From Paenibacillus psychroresistens (GTDB taxonomy: Bacteria > Bacillota > Bacilli > Paenibacillales > NBRC-103111), in NCBI RefSeq assembly GCF_009728935.1, contig NZ_CP034235.1, forward strand, positions 6,895,501-6,959,500: DNA of 64,000 nt, written 5' to 3'. The position numbers and the translations under genes were made by a program. The notes under the pieces were generated by a model. That model saw only the letters and a list, made by a program, of their open reading frames with translations. It ran no database searches and was not told the origin of the DNA. Positions 9,805 to 19,150 of the stretch are shown in pieces. Positions within the stretch are counted from its first letter, which is position 1, and every line of letters begins with the position of its first letter.

Positions 9805-11052
9805 CTATTCGGGCTCGTCCCAGCGAAGTACCTTCATTGGTAAGCTCAATAAGGTTTGACCAGCAGCTGCGAGCTTTAAATTCGACTCCAAATCGAACCC
9901 AGGGACAGGTTCAATGTGAGAGAATGTTTCAATAAAAATTCTAAAAGCTTTGTTAGCTTCCATTCTCGCTAGAGGTGCACCGATGCAGATATGCGGTCCA
10001 TTGCTAAACGATTGATGTCGATTGTTGTTTTTACGGTGAATGTTTAATGTAAATGGATCTTCAAAGACATCCTTATCCATGTTTGCTGCACTCATCCAAG
10101 CAACCACCACATCACCTTTCTTCAAATCAACACCTAAGACATTATTATCTTCCTTCACAGTACGGTCCATTTTGCTGATTTGAAAACGGTAACGCAGCAT
10201 CTCCTCAACAAAATTAGGTACGAGATCGATATCGCTTCTTAATTCATCATAAAGTTTAGGATCGTCATACAACAAAGAGTAGAATGAATTAGCTAACAAG
10301 TGACTGGTTGTTTCTATGCCTGCCCCAAGAATAAACATAGTTATTCTAACAATGTCATCATCCGTTAACTTGTCTCCCTCGAAATCAGCTTGAATCAAAT
10401 CCGAAATAATGTCGTCCGAAATTTGTGTTCTTTTTTCGACAATGAAAGGAAGCAAATAACTAAAAAACTCCTTTGCTGCCCTCCCCTTCTGCTGATTAAC
10501 TTCTTCAACATTTTCCTTATGGAACGGTATGAACAGAATGTCGACCCATTTCTTAAAAAGCAGTTTGTCTTTATGCGGAACTCCAAGTAACTCGGCCATT
10601 ATTATGATCGGTAGCGGGGTTGTAAAATCTTTGACAATATCTATCACCGTCTTAGCTTCCATCTCGCTAATCAAATCCTTCACTACCTGTTCAATACGTG
10701 GCTCCCATGCTTGTAGGCTTCTAGGAGTGAAAGCTGCCGAAAGTAAAGAACGTGACCTCCGGTGTTCAGGTGGGTCACTATCATGGAGATTTATTCGTTC
10801 TGGAAAAGTTCCTTCCTCTGTACCAGATCCGGCACTGACAAGGGTACGTTGGCGAACACTTGAGAATAATGCATAGTCTGTCAGCACTCGTTTAACGTTC
10901 TCATATTTAAAAACACTCCAAGTGTCCGTGCCTGCATGATAATAAACCGGATTCTCCTCCAGCATTTTCTTATACCAATCTAATGGAAGAAAATGTTCGG
11001 ATTTAGTTTTAAAATCCGTTATCTCAGACGATGAATATACCGCGTTTTTCAT
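9805..11052 (-). CDS. Cytochrome P450 (soluble bacterial class)
   Basis: This 415-residue haem-thiolate monooxygenase would insert one oxygen atom into an organic substrate using electrons from a ferredoxin or flavodoxin. Visible hallmarks are the I-helix GAGIETTS (A244-T249), the ExxR pair E284/R287 and the haem loop FSNGPHICIG with ligand Cys356. HDSDPPEHRRSRSLL near residue 90 is the usual C-helix region. There is no membrane anchor, and its length is typical of Bacillus CYP107/CYP109-like enzymes. No ferredoxin or reductase gene is adjacent, so redox partners must come from elsewhere. It appears monocistronic. The start follows GGAGG by seven bases. The substrate cannot be deduced. Confidence 0.93.
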   Translation of the reverse strand: MKNAVYSSSEITDFKTKSEHFLPLDWYKKMLEENPVYYHAGTDTWSVFKYENVKRVLTDYALFSSVRQRTLVSAGSGTEEGTFPERINLHDSDPPEHRRSRSLLSAAFTPRSLQAWEPRIEQVVKDLISEMEAKTVIDIVKDFTTPLPIIIMAELLGVPHKDKLLFKKWVDILFIPFHKENVEEVNQQKGRAAKEFFSYLLPFIVEKRTQISDDIISDLIQADFEGDKLTDDDIVRITMFILGAGIETTSHLLANSFYSLLYDDPKLYDELRSDIDLVPNFVEEMLRYRFQISKMDRTVKEDNNVLGVDLKKGDVVVAWMSAANMDKDVFEDPFTLNIHRKNNNRHQSFSNGPHICIGAPLARMEANKAFRIFIETFSHIEPVPGFDLESNLKLAAAGQTLLSLPMKVLRWDEPE

Positions 11053-11197
11053 ATATTTTCCTCCGTTTATATTTTTTCGTTATATGGTGCCTAAATATAT
11101 GAGTTTTATTCTTCCAATTGCCCATTTTGTATAGATAAGTGCCCTTGTTACTCGATAATGAATAGTATGAGGCATAGCTAATGAAAGGGGGATACCG

Positions 11198-11416
11198 ATG
11201 AGTAACCCAGATCAAAACCTAAATGATATAAATTTTAATCCTTTCCAGCAAAATGAAGTTCGTCCAGAGATACAAGGTCATGGACCTGTATATCATCAAC
11301 CTCAACAAGATCATAACGGCCACTATCACGTTCATCACCATCATCACCACCACATCCACCACTACCATCACCCACATCTTGAACACCATGGACAGCCAGG
11401 GCATCATCACCAGTAA
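11198..11416 (+). CDS. Small histidine-rich protein, possible metal-binding
   Basis: The 72-residue product has a polar N-terminal half rich in Asn and Gln and a C-terminal half that is mostly His, with runs of up to seven. There is no signal peptide or membrane segment, so it should be cytoplasmic or spore-associated. His-rich tails of this kind bind Ni, Zn, Cu or Co in storage proteins and chaperones, but no hydrogenase, urease or metal-transport gene is next to it. AAAGGGGG lies just before the ATG, and a terminator follows, so it is probably its own transcript. Function is unknown; metal binding is inferred from composition alone. Confidence 0.72.
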   Translation: MSNPDQNLNDINFNPFQQNEVRPEIQGHGPVYHQPQQDHNGHYHVHHHHHHHIHHYHHPHLEHHGQPGHHHQ

Positions 11417-11441
11417 TTTTGTATTCCTATAAATAAAATAT

Positions 11442-11480
11442 AAAAAAGCAAAAGTCATCTAAGCGACAATTGCTTTTTTT
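11442..11480 (+). terminator. Terminator after the His-rich protein gene
   Basis: AAAAAAGCAA pairs with TTGCTTTTTT, with an additional GTC/GAC pairing inside the loop, 25 bases after the stop. It could act in both directions. Confidence 0.75.
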
Positions 11481-11580
11481 GCGTTCTTTGCTAACACGGA
11501 TAATCCACTAAATAATGGTTAAACTATAGCTTGATCGGTAATATTACATATCGAAAATCCGCTTAGGGGAGGCAATTAGA

Positions 11581-11727
11581 ATGGTTGAATATACTAATAT
11601 TGAAGATAATTCCGAAGAAATACTAAAATGTATTGTTAACTGTGAAACGGATAAAAATTTGCTTGAAGATGAGAAAAAACCAGCTCCAGACATTGTAACT
11701 AAAGAAGAATATATCGATGAGCCATAA
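11581..11727 (+). CDS. Uncharacterised 48-residue acidic peptide
   Basis: A short frame starts at an ATG preceded by GGGGAGG and ends at TAA, then runs directly into a clean terminator; together these argue that it is a real gene. The product is acidic (13 Glu and 6 Asp), begins MVEYTNIEDNSEEIL and has two Cys residues in a KCIVNC segment near its middle. It has no signal peptide, membrane helix or recognisable domain. It could be a regulator, a spore or stress peptide, or a precursor peptide. No modifying enzyme lies beside it, which argues against a modified-peptide precursor. I do not recognise the family. Confidence 0.6.
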   Translation: MVEYTNIEDNSEEILKCIVNCETDKNLLEDEKKPAPDIVTKEEYIDEP

Positions 11728-11734
11728 TCTCTCC

Positions 11735-11763
11735 AACCGCCATTCAAATGGCGGTTTTATTAT
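11735..11763 (+). terminator. Terminator after the 48-residue peptide gene
   Basis: AACCGCCATT and AATGGCGGTT form a tight hairpin followed by TTATTATTT, seven bases after the stop codon. Confidence 0.85.
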
Positions 11764-11848
11764 TTAGTGGACAGATTTACCATTAACAACTTAAAAATTG
11801 GAATGATATACTAATTAAATCCTTAAAATATGCAATTCAGGAGGAATC

Positions 11849-12385
11849 ATGTTTAAACAAAAACTAATTAAAAAAGCAATTGTTGGTGTAGGATGCGTTT
11901 CGATCTTACTTTCTAGTTCCTTTTTAATGAGCAATATTAGGGTACAAGCTTCTACAAATCAAGGGGTGAATTTACAGGCAATAACGAGTTCATCAACGCA
12001 GAAAAAAGCGGATAAGATTATTGCATCAGCCCAAAGCTCAATAGGTAAAGTGAAGTATAAATTTGGTGCAAATGACCCTAAACAGCTATTGTTCGATTGT
12101 TCAGCTTTCACAAAATACATATTTGCCAAACAAGGCATTAATTTAAAATCGGGATCTACTGCCCAAAGCAAGCAAGGAATTTATATCGCTAGAAAGAACC
12201 TTCAAAAAGGCGATCTTATATTCTTTAGTGTAAGTAAAGCAGGAAAAATCAATCATGTAGGGATTTATATGGGTAATGGAAAATTTATTCATAATACGAC
12301 AGGTTCTACAAATGGTGTTACCATTGGTAATCTGAATTTAGCAGATTATCAGAAACGTTATATCACTGCAAGAAGAGTGCTATAA
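11849..12385 (+). CDS. Secreted NlpC/P60 (C40) peptidoglycan endopeptidase
   Basis: This 178-residue protein has a signal peptide (hydrophobic to about residue 28, cleavage near VQAST) and one NlpC/P60 domain (about 52-178). It should cut the stem peptide of peptidoglycan, typically between D-Glu and the diamino acid. The catalytic Cys is in LFDCSAF (C84), the His in INHVGIYMG (H136), and FIHNT supplies the third polar residue (H148). No LysM or SH3 wall-binding module is attached, which makes it a minimal member. AGGAGG precedes the ATG closely. It appears monocistronic. Confidence 0.9.
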   Translation: MFKQKLIKKAIVGVGCVSILLSSSFLMSNIRVQASTNQGVNLQAITSSSTQKKADKIIASAQSSIGKVKYKFGANDPKQLLFDCSAFTKYIFAKQGINLKSGSTAQSKQGIYIARKNLQKGDLIFFSVSKAGKINHVGIYMGNGKFIHNTTGSTNGVTIGNLNLADYQKRYITARRVL

Positions 12386-12432
12386 ATACTGTCACGCTGT
12401 ATCGCCGAATAGGATGGCCGTGGTTACGGACC

Positions 12433-12612
12433 TAGAAGCGCTTATTTCAACATTTATCTCCTATGTTTTTTGTTAACGGACATAGGAGCACTTATTTGTC
12501 CTAAATAGGCGAAGAAATATGCGTTTTTATGTCGATAGCGTACCTGACGTCCGTAAGCGCTTTAAAAGTGTCACTTTTGAGGAAATAGCGGCTCTCACGT
12601 CCGTAACAGTCT
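12433..12612. repeat. Degenerate dispersed/inverted repeats around TTACGGAC
   Basis: The gap downstream of the NlpC/P60 gene has two direct copies of a unit resembling TTACGGACcTAGaAGCgCTTATTT, near 12433 and 12474 (the second starts TAACGGAC). Two inverted partners, GTCCGTAA, lie near 12550 and 12600. The elements are imperfect and encode nothing obvious. The arrangement could fold into alternative hairpins. Confidence 0.5.
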
Positions 12613-12669
12613 CATTGTTACAAGGGAACCGGCTAAGCAACATTTATGCTGAACACTGCCTTTAAATCG

Positions 12670-13650
12670 CTACTTCTCCGCAAAAGGAACCAAGAGCTTC
12701 TGATTCTCCTTAGTAAACATGTTCTCTTTAGTTATAACAACGGAACCCGTATCGATCCGATTATTAACTTTCTTCCCATCGCTTACTTGGAGCGCGGTTT
12801 GAATCGCTAGATACCCCATATTAAATGGGTTCTGCACAACTGTTGCCTGGATGTAGCCATCCTCCAACAGTGCGATTTCATCCATCGAGCTATCGAATCC
12901 GGCTAGTTTAACGCGTGATTCAACCCCAAGATCTTTAATTGCTTTCGCTGCTCCAACGGTAGCCGGTTCGTTTAACCCAAAGATCACTTTTAGCTTCGAA
13001 TTCTCCTGAATTAGAGTCTTCACAATGTCGTAGGCTTTAGCTTCCGATGTTTCACTATAATAGGTTTCCAAAACCTCTACATCCTTGTATGCCTTCAAGC
13101 TGTCCCGCACTCCGCTTTCCCGCTCCAATGCTGTTGCAGAGCCTTTTACGATACTAATGATTGCAATGGAAGCATCTGCCGCAATCCATTTTTGGATGCT
13201 GGCCACAGCTTTCTGACCAGCTGCAAAATTATCAGTAGCAATAAAGCTGGCTGAGATCCCGCCGTTTAATCCAGAGTCTACTGTTATCAGCTTTATGCCT
13301 GATTTGAGGATTTTCTGCGAAACTGGAATTAAGCGGTTATAGTCGGTTGCCGCCAAAACAATTGCGCTTGGTTTAGCAGCTATGGCCTGTTCCAAAAGCC
13401 GAATTTGGCCTTCAATATCGGTTTCTGTGTCTGTTCCTAATACCCGCACTTCGGCATTAAACTCTTTAGCCGCTGAGGCAATTCCTTGATTCATGACCTG
13501 CCAGAACTCGATTCGGCTATCCATGGTTTTTGGCACAAAATAAATCAATTCTTGCCCAGGCTCCAAATTATCAGAAATTAGCTTTATTCCGGCCCACGTG
13601 CCAACAGCCACTATAATTACAACTATAAATAGGTATCTGGTTTTATTCAC
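12670..13650 (-). CDS. Membrane-anchored periplasmic-type sugar-binding protein, likely sensor partner
   Basis: This 326-residue type-I binding protein (RbsB/LacI fold, about 35-320) is held by one N-terminal hydrophobic helix and has no lipobox Cys, unlike the transporter's own binding protein at 19.2-20.2 kb. It is the last gene of the seven-gene cluster and overlaps the kinase gene. That position suggests it presents sugar to the kinase, as XylFII does to LytS in clostridia. The start is a GTG at 13650, nine bases after AGGAGG; a GTG at 13656 is too close to it. A role in signalling rather than transport is inferred from the anchor and position. Confidence 0.82.
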   Translation of the reverse strand: MNKTRYLFIVVIIVAVGTWAGIKLISDNLEPGQELIYFVPKTMDSRIEFWQVMNQGIASAAKEFNAEVRVLGTDTETDIEGQIRLLEQAIAAKPSAIVLAATDYNRLIPVSQKILKSGIKLITVDSGLNGGISASFIATDNFAAGQKAVASIQKWIAADASIAIISIVKGSATALERESGVRDSLKAYKDVEVLETYYSETSEAKAYDIVKTLIQENSKLKVIFGLNEPATVGAAKAIKDLGVESRVKLAGFDSSMDEIALLEDGYIQATVVQNPFNMGYLAIQTALQVSDGKKVNNRIDTGSVVITKENMFTKENQKLLVPFAEK

Positions 13651-15421
13651 CTTCACTTACCTCCTGCATTAGAATCGGAATTCGAATGGTTACTGTCGTC
13701 CCCTCTTCTAGCTCACTTTCAAAGGTTAACCCATAAGCTTTGCCGAAAAACAAGGTAATCCGTTGATTTACATTTTGGAGTCCCATACTTTTCCCGCCTT
13801 CGGAAGGGCTTCTTAGCAACAGGTTATGTGCTTTTTCCGGGTCCATACCAGGTCCATCATCCATTACTTTCAGTTCGATGATTCCATCGACCTTGCGGCC
13901 CGTTACTTGAATGAATCCTTTATCCGCCCTAGCTTTCATCCCATGATAGATCGCATTCTCAATCAAGGGCTGCAGCACAACTCGGAGGATCAAGCACTCA
14001 ATAATATCGGGATCAATATCGATGGTGAAGGTAAATTTGTCGCGATAGCGGATTTTTTGGATGGTCAAGTAGCTTTGGATATGGTCCAATTCTACTGAAA
14101 TTGGGATTAGCTCATCGCCCTTGCTGATGCTTGTCCGCAGCAGCTTGGATAAGGCGGAGGTCATCTCCACGACCTTCTCCACTTTGCCCATCTCAGCCAT
14201 CCAAATAATCGAATCCAAAGTATTATAAAGAAAGTGGGGATGAATTTGCGCTTGAAGTGCCTTCAGTTCACTAACTCGTTTCATTTCCTGCTCATCCATA
14301 ATCTGCTGCATCAAATCTTTTATTTTGCCAATCATCATGTTAAAGGTTCGCGATAGCTTGCCAATCTCATTCGTACTCTCAATCGTGACCCGCGTATCAA
14401 AATCTCCCGTTTCTACCTGCTTCATATGAGCTCCAAGCTTTTTAAGCGGCTTAGTCAAGGTTAAAGAGAATATAATAGAAAAGCCTAAGGCAATAATCAA
14501 GCTGAACAAGCCCCATGCCGCAGCCGAGGTCTGCATCTTCTGCTTTTTCCCGACCAATTCATCCGGGTAGGATACCCCGACTATTTTCCAACCAAAGCTT
14601 GCAGTACGAATTGTATAAATTTTATTCTCATTCGTTTTCCCCGTCTTAATCGTGCTGTCTGCGGAGTTGAAGATCGTTGTAATCGCTTCTGTCTTCAAAT
14701 GATTGTAGATGTTCTGCTGCTCTGGATGATAGACAATTTCACCCTCTGAATCGAGAATGAAGATATAGCCTTTTTTGCCCAGATGAATCTGTTTGCACAA
14801 ATCAGTAATGACATTATAGTTGAGATCCACCAGCAGGACTCCATCAGCCTGCTCACCTTTGACCTTTGTACCCGCCGGCAATAGCTGACTCATCGAAACA
14901 ACCCATTTATAGTCCTTTTTATAGATACTTTGAACATGTGACGACGAAAGCGAGACTTTCCCTTTTGCCTCTTTGGCTTCCTTAAACCACTCTTGACTGA
15001 TCAGCTCATTGTAGGGTTTAAAAGCAGGAGTCTCGCGATCCGAGACCACAACTCCTTTGGAATTAATGTACACAATCGAAACAATATCGAGGCGCGAAGC
15101 CACAATAGACCGAAAATATTCACTAATTTGCTTATTTGTTGAAGGCTGTCCAATGTCATCCGAGTTCTGCATCGAGAGAGCAATATGACCAATCGCTTGG
15201 GCCGAAATACTCTCCATATTCCCTACATAGGTTTGAATATTGGTATTAACCTGTTCAATAAGCTCAGCCGTATATTCCAATGAATTTTCCGTTACAGCAT
15301 CCGCAGACAGTCGATAAGAGGTGACACTCAGAATCAACGTGGTACAGAGAATGATAATGGAAAAAGCAAAGGCAATATTCGTATGAATGCTTTTGAATTG
15401 GAAAATACGCCAGATCTTCAT
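13643..15421 (-). CDS. YesM-type sensor histidine kinase
   Basis: This 592-residue membrane kinase has two helices (about 12-34 and 302-322) flanking an extracellular double-Cache-like sensor, a HAMP linker (about 323-375), and a LytS/YesM-type His_kinase domain with HPHFLYN (conserved H396). A C-terminal ATPase domain carries NAIYHGMK and DDGPGMD. It should autophosphorylate in response to an extracellular ligand and pass phosphate to the regulator encoded just upstream. The ATG overlaps the regulator's stop codon (ATGA), which indicates translational coupling. Its 3' end overlaps the anchored sugar-binding protein. Confidence 0.93.
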   Translation of the reverse strand: MKIWRIFQFKSIHTNIAFAFSIIILCTTLILSVTSYRLSADAVTENSLEYTAELIEQVNTNIQTYVGNMESISAQAIGHIALSMQNSDDIGQPSTNKQISEYFRSIVASRLDIVSIVYINSKGVVVSDRETPAFKPYNELISQEWFKEAKEAKGKVSLSSSHVQSIYKKDYKWVVSMSQLLPAGTKVKGEQADGVLLVDLNYNVITDLCKQIHLGKKGYIFILDSEGEIVYHPEQQNIYNHLKTEAITTIFNSADSTIKTGKTNENKIYTIRTASFGWKIVGVSYPDELVGKKQKMQTSAAAWGLFSLIIALGFSIIFSLTLTKPLKKLGAHMKQVETGDFDTRVTIESTNEIGKLSRTFNMMIGKIKDLMQQIMDEQEMKRVSELKALQAQIHPHFLYNTLDSIIWMAEMGKVEKVVEMTSALSKLLRTSISKGDELIPISVELDHIQSYLTIQKIRYRDKFTFTIDIDPDIIECLILRVVLQPLIENAIYHGMKARADKGFIQVTGRKVDGIIELKVMDDGPGMDPEKAHNLLLRSPSEGGKSMGLQNVNQRITLFFGKAYGLTFESELEEGTTVTIRIPILMQEVSEGE

Positions 15422-17034
15422 ACAGAGAGACTTCCTTTCTTCAATGCTCTATATTCCTTTGGAGTCATCCCCGTATTTCTTTTGAAAATCACACTAAAAT
15501 ACTGCGGATCCTCATAACCCACTCTAGATGCGATATCGTAGGTTTTTAGCTGGGTGATCTGCAGCAGTTCCTTGGCTTTCTCGAGCCTTAAACGAGTTAA
15601 ATATTCGACAAAGGTTTTCCCCGTATGTTGTTTAAACTGTGCACTGAAATAGCTAATGCTCATATAAATATGGCTGCAAACCTGATTAATCGAGCATTCC
15701 TCTTCGCCATAATGGTCGAGTACGTAAGCCTCAGCCAGCAGCATTTGCGATTTAGTAACATCCGTCCGTTTTTCCGAAAGATAAGTGATGATTGCTTTAC
15801 AGGTATTGATTAAATAGGCTTGCACGTCATCCAAAGTCTTCAATCCAATAATTTGTGAGAATGGATCTGTGGGGAATATGACAGAGTGATCAAACCCTGT
15901 AGTTTCCACTAGATTCATTAAAGAAATCAGAAACTTATGAATTAATCCATAGCATTTCTCGATCGAATACATCGAGCTTTTGAGATCCTCCATCCACTCG
16001 AGAATCGTTTCCGAAACGATAACGCTATTGCCCGTTTTCATCGCTGACAAAAGTCTTTTTTCCCATTCATTATAGCTGTTCGAGTCTGAGCTTTTACCAA
16101 ACTCCAAATCGTTAATCGAAACAATCTTATTGCGCCCGACCAGAAAGCGATAATCCAGCGCAGAAAGCGCCTCTTGATAGGATTTTCCCAGCCCTTCGAT
16201 ATCGGACACCACTCTACCAATTCCACATGACAGCTTTATTTTAAAATATTTCTCAATATTATATTTGGCTTTCTCAGCTAAGGATTGGCTTAGGGTTAGA
16301 ATCTCCTCGGCGTCTCCAGCAATTAAGTTAACAATCTTATTCTCACGCGTCCGAAAAACAATCCCGCCATTCTGATCCTCAACAATCTCCTTAAAAATAT
16401 TAAATGAAGCAAAGCGCAGCAGCTCGGATTCGGTATCGGGGTCTTCTAGTGAATCCAAAATAAACTCATCAATGTCTGCAACAAGCACAATATAGGACGG
16501 ACCTGAAAGCGACAAATGAAAATAACGAAATTTACGCTCCATTTCCGCTCTTGGCATCCGTGTAGTAATCATAATATCGAGAAACCGCTCTCTGAACAGC
16601 GGAAAGCTTTGATTCAATTGGATCCTAAGATCGTTTAAATCCTCTTTCTTTTTACGCTCCTCGTCCAATTCCTGTTTGATGTTAAGCAGTAGATTCATAA
16701 ATTCCTGAGCATTTATCGGTTTTAATAAATAGTCCTTCACATTGAGCTTAATCGCTTGCTTGGCATATTCAAAATCCTCAAATCCAGTCACAAAAACGAT
16801 CTTCACATCGCGATATTGCTTGGCAATCAGATCAGCTAGCTGGAGTCCATCCATAAAGGGCATACAGATATCGGTAATAATCACATCAGGCTGCAGCGTT
16901 TCCATAGCTTCGTATATTTCTCGACCATTATCATAGTCTCCAACTAGCTCGAATCCACAAGCAGCCCAATTGGTTTTAAGCTTGATGCCTTCTCTTACTT
17001 CATCTTCATCATCAGCAATAATGATCCTATACAT
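15418..17034 (-). CDS. YesN-type response regulator with AraC DNA-binding domain
   Basis: The 538-residue protein has a receiver domain (about 1-120) with acidic pair D8/D9, phospho-acceptor D55 (VIITDICMPFMDG) and K105 region (LLKPI). A long middle region follows, then a C-terminal AraC double helix-turn-helix ending YEDPQYFSVIFKRNTGMTPKEYRALK. It should activate the adjacent sugar-uptake genes when phosphorylated. It lies between the chemoreceptor gene and the kinase gene, with 16 bases to the former and a 4-base overlap with the latter. AGGGGG precedes the ATG. Confidence 0.93.
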   Translation of the reverse strand: MYRIIIADDEDEVREGIKLKTNWAACGFELVGDYDNGREIYEAMETLQPDVIITDICMPFMDGLQLADLIAKQYRDVKIVFVTGFEDFEYAKQAIKLNVKDYLLKPINAQEFMNLLLNIKQELDEERKKKEDLNDLRIQLNQSFPLFRERFLDIMITTRMPRAEMERKFRYFHLSLSGPSYIVLVADIDEFILDSLEDPDTESELLRFASFNIFKEIVEDQNGGIVFRTRENKIVNLIAGDAEEILTLSQSLAEKAKYNIEKYFKIKLSCGIGRVVSDIEGLGKSYQEALSALDYRFLVGRNKIVSINDLEFGKSSDSNSYNEWEKRLLSAMKTGNSVIVSETILEWMEDLKSSMYSIEKCYGLIHKFLISLMNLVETTGFDHSVIFPTDPFSQIIGLKTLDDVQAYLINTCKAIITYLSEKRTDVTKSQMLLAEAYVLDHYGEEECSINQVCSHIYMSISYFSAQFKQHTGKTFVEYLTRLRLEKAKELLQITQLKTYDIASRVGYEDPQYFSVIFKRNTGMTPKEYRALKKGSLSV

Positions 17035-17050
17035 CTGTTTACCCCCTAAT

Positions 17051-19057
17051 TCAATCGATTTTAAATTTAAAGATCGCTTCCGAAAGCCTATTAGCGGTTT
17101 GACCCAACTCTTGGGAGAGTGAAGCTAGCTCATTGGCGCTGTGCAGCTGCTCTTGCGTGCTTGCAGAAGCTTCCTCTGTTGTGGCTGCTGTTTGCTCGGC
17201 AACACTTGCGATAACCTCAATCGCTTCTAATGTTCTTACTTTTACAGCTAAAATTTCCTTAACCGTTTGATTCACATTGCGAATATAACCAGAGATATGG
17301 TTCATTTCAGTAGAGATGGTTTGGAAGGATTCATCTGTAGCTTGAACTGCTTTTCTTTGGTCCTCGATGATCACACTTGCAGCGATCGCTGAATTCACGG
17401 TCAGCTCGGATTTGTGTTGAATTTGCGAAATCATTTGATTGATACTCACGGATGCCTTTTTGGATTGCTCAGCAAGTCGCTTCACTTCATGGGCAACTAC
17501 GGCAAAGCCTTTTCCAGCTGACCCAGCTCTGGCTGCTTCAATGGATGCATTGATCGACAAGATGTTCGTTTGAGTGGCAATATCACTAATGACTTCCACT
17601 ACATTCTTCACATGCTTCATGTCCTCGTTAAAATCCTGAATATCTTGAACAATTCTTTGTGAGGCTATATTTACCGTTATGGTTTTTTCATTAAGGACTC
17701 TAACAATGTCTAATGTATTCTCGCTGATTTGTTTGGATTTCTCTACATTTGCTGAGACCGTCTCCACATTCACTCCGACCAAATCCATTTTTTCCGATAA
17801 ATCATTCATGCTGGCTGCACTATGGCTAGCCTCTTCTGCTTGCTCGATTGCACCCTGTGTAATCTGTGAAATAATAGTAACGAATTGCCCCGTTGTTTCA
17901 CGCATTTGGCCTGAAGCTAAATCCATGACCTGCGATTGCTCTATGATACATTGAGTGGAAATAGTAGCTTGCTTTACCAGCAAACGAATATTGATCATCA
18001 TTTCATTGAAGCTCGCAGCGATCTGGCCCATTTCATCCTTTTTCCGTTCATTGAGTTGGATGTTCAGGTTGCCTATTTTGGCTTCATTCATCGCGTAGAG
18101 AATTTTCTTGGAAGGTGATGAAATGCTTAATGAGATCAAATAGGCAATTGCTGCTGAGACAATCAGGCAGATTAACCCTAGCCATATACTCGTTTTGGCA
18201 GAAGCGTTTAATTCAGCATCGAGATAAGCTTGTGGAATCGAAGCCACCACAAACCAATTCGAATTCTCAATCGGCGAAAAAGCTATAAGCGAATCGATGC
18301 CTTTCAAAGCACTTGTAAATGTGGTTTTACTAGCTTCATTGTGGCTGATTACAGCTTCCGTTAGTGTTGCTTCATTTAATAGCTGATTGACTGGAATTTT
18401 TGCACCGTCACGACTGGAGATAATCAATCCTTTTTCATCCATGATGAAAATATCTGCAGATTTGCCAATATCAATTTGTCTGTATATATCAGCAATATGC
18501 TCCTCTGCCAATGTGAGTACAATTGTCCCAAGCACGGCGCCATTTATTGCTGATTTAAAGCGCTTACTAATTGAAATAAGCGGTGTTCCTGTTGGGTCAT
18601 TAATTAGCGAATAATTGAAAGTAAAGTTGTTCTTTGCCATATCTACTATACTAGTATACTTGCTCTTTTCCAGATAGTCTGCACCCAAGCCTAAAATAGT
18701 GTTAGAGTCTATAGCAATATTAGCACTTTTTATATAAGGCATAAGCACAACTTGGTGGGTTAGTATCTTTCTGACTTTATTATCAACGACATATTGGGTC
18801 TCAGGCTTAGCATTATAGTTCGCTAGACCATCTTGAATATCCTCGGAAGACGATATATCCTCCATTGTATTTTCTAAATGCTTCAGATCCAACTGCAAAT
18901 TTTGGCTCACTTGATTCATTATTTGCTCTGAGTATAGTTCAATCTTGGTTTGAATGGCATTACTGGATTGCTTATAACTAATGAAACTAATGCCACTAAT
19001 GGATAGAAACAATAAACAAACAATGAATAGGCTTAATCGGGTCGATATTTTCATCAT
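17051..19057 (-). CDS. Methyl-accepting chemotaxis protein (Cache-type chemoreceptor)
   Basis: The 668-residue receptor has helices at about 10-30 and 288-312 around an extracellular dCache-like sensor, a HAMP domain, and a long coiled-coil signalling domain. The conserved tip is around ATQTNILSINASIEAARAG followed by GFAVVAHEVKRLAEQS. It couples ligand binding to CheA/CheW and flagellar rotation. It sits between a sugar transporter and a two-component pair on the same strand, so it probably senses the same sugar or its loaded binding protein. GGAGGTG precedes two possible ATGs one codon apart. Confidence 0.93.
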   Translation of the reverse strand: MMKISTRLSLFIVCLLFLSISGISFISYKQSSNAIQTKIELYSEQIMNQVSQNLQLDLKHLENTMEDISSSEDIQDGLANYNAKPETQYVVDNKVRKILTHQVVLMPYIKSANIAIDSNTILGLGADYLEKSKYTSIVDMAKNNFTFNYSLINDPTGTPLISISKRFKSAINGAVLGTIVLTLAEEHIADIYRQIDIGKSADIFIMDEKGLIISSRDGAKIPVNQLLNEATLTEAVISHNEASKTTFTSALKGIDSLIAFSPIENSNWFVVASIPQAYLDAELNASAKTSIWLGLICLIVSAAIAYLISLSISSPSKKILYAMNEAKIGNLNIQLNERKKDEMGQIAASFNEMMINIRLLVKQATISTQCIIEQSQVMDLASGQMRETTGQFVTIISQITQGAIEQAEEASHSAASMNDLSEKMDLVGVNVETVSANVEKSKQISENTLDIVRVLNEKTITVNIASQRIVQDIQDFNEDMKHVKNVVEVISDIATQTNILSINASIEAARAGSAGKGFAVVAHEVKRLAEQSKKASVSINQMISQIQHKSELTVNSAIAASVIIEDQRKAVQATDESFQTISTEMNHISGYIRNVNQTVKEILAVKVRTLEAIEVIASVAEQTAATTEEASASTQEQLHSANELASLSQELGQTANRLSEAIFKFKID

Positions 19058-19090
19058 CCTTCACCTCCATCACAGTTTGTATTATGGAAT

Positions 19091-19116
19091 AGAGGCTGCC
19101 TGGGTAGGCAACCTCT
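19091..19116 (-). terminator. Hairpin after the sugar-binding protein gene (partial terminator or mRNA stabiliser)
   Basis: AGAGGCTGCC pairs with GGCAACCTCT with one mismatch, between the binding-protein stop and the chemoreceptor start. On the minus strand no strong T-run follows, so it may protect or partly terminate the transporter message instead of ending it. Confidence 0.6.
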
Positions 19117-19150
19117 TTGAAATTATTCTCTTTCCAGACTCAAACTAAAT

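Noticed and set aside
11219..11458. Minus-strand frame opposite the His-rich gene
   Set aside because: Its Met/Val-rich sequence is just the complement of CAT/CAC His codons; no ribosome site or terminator fits.
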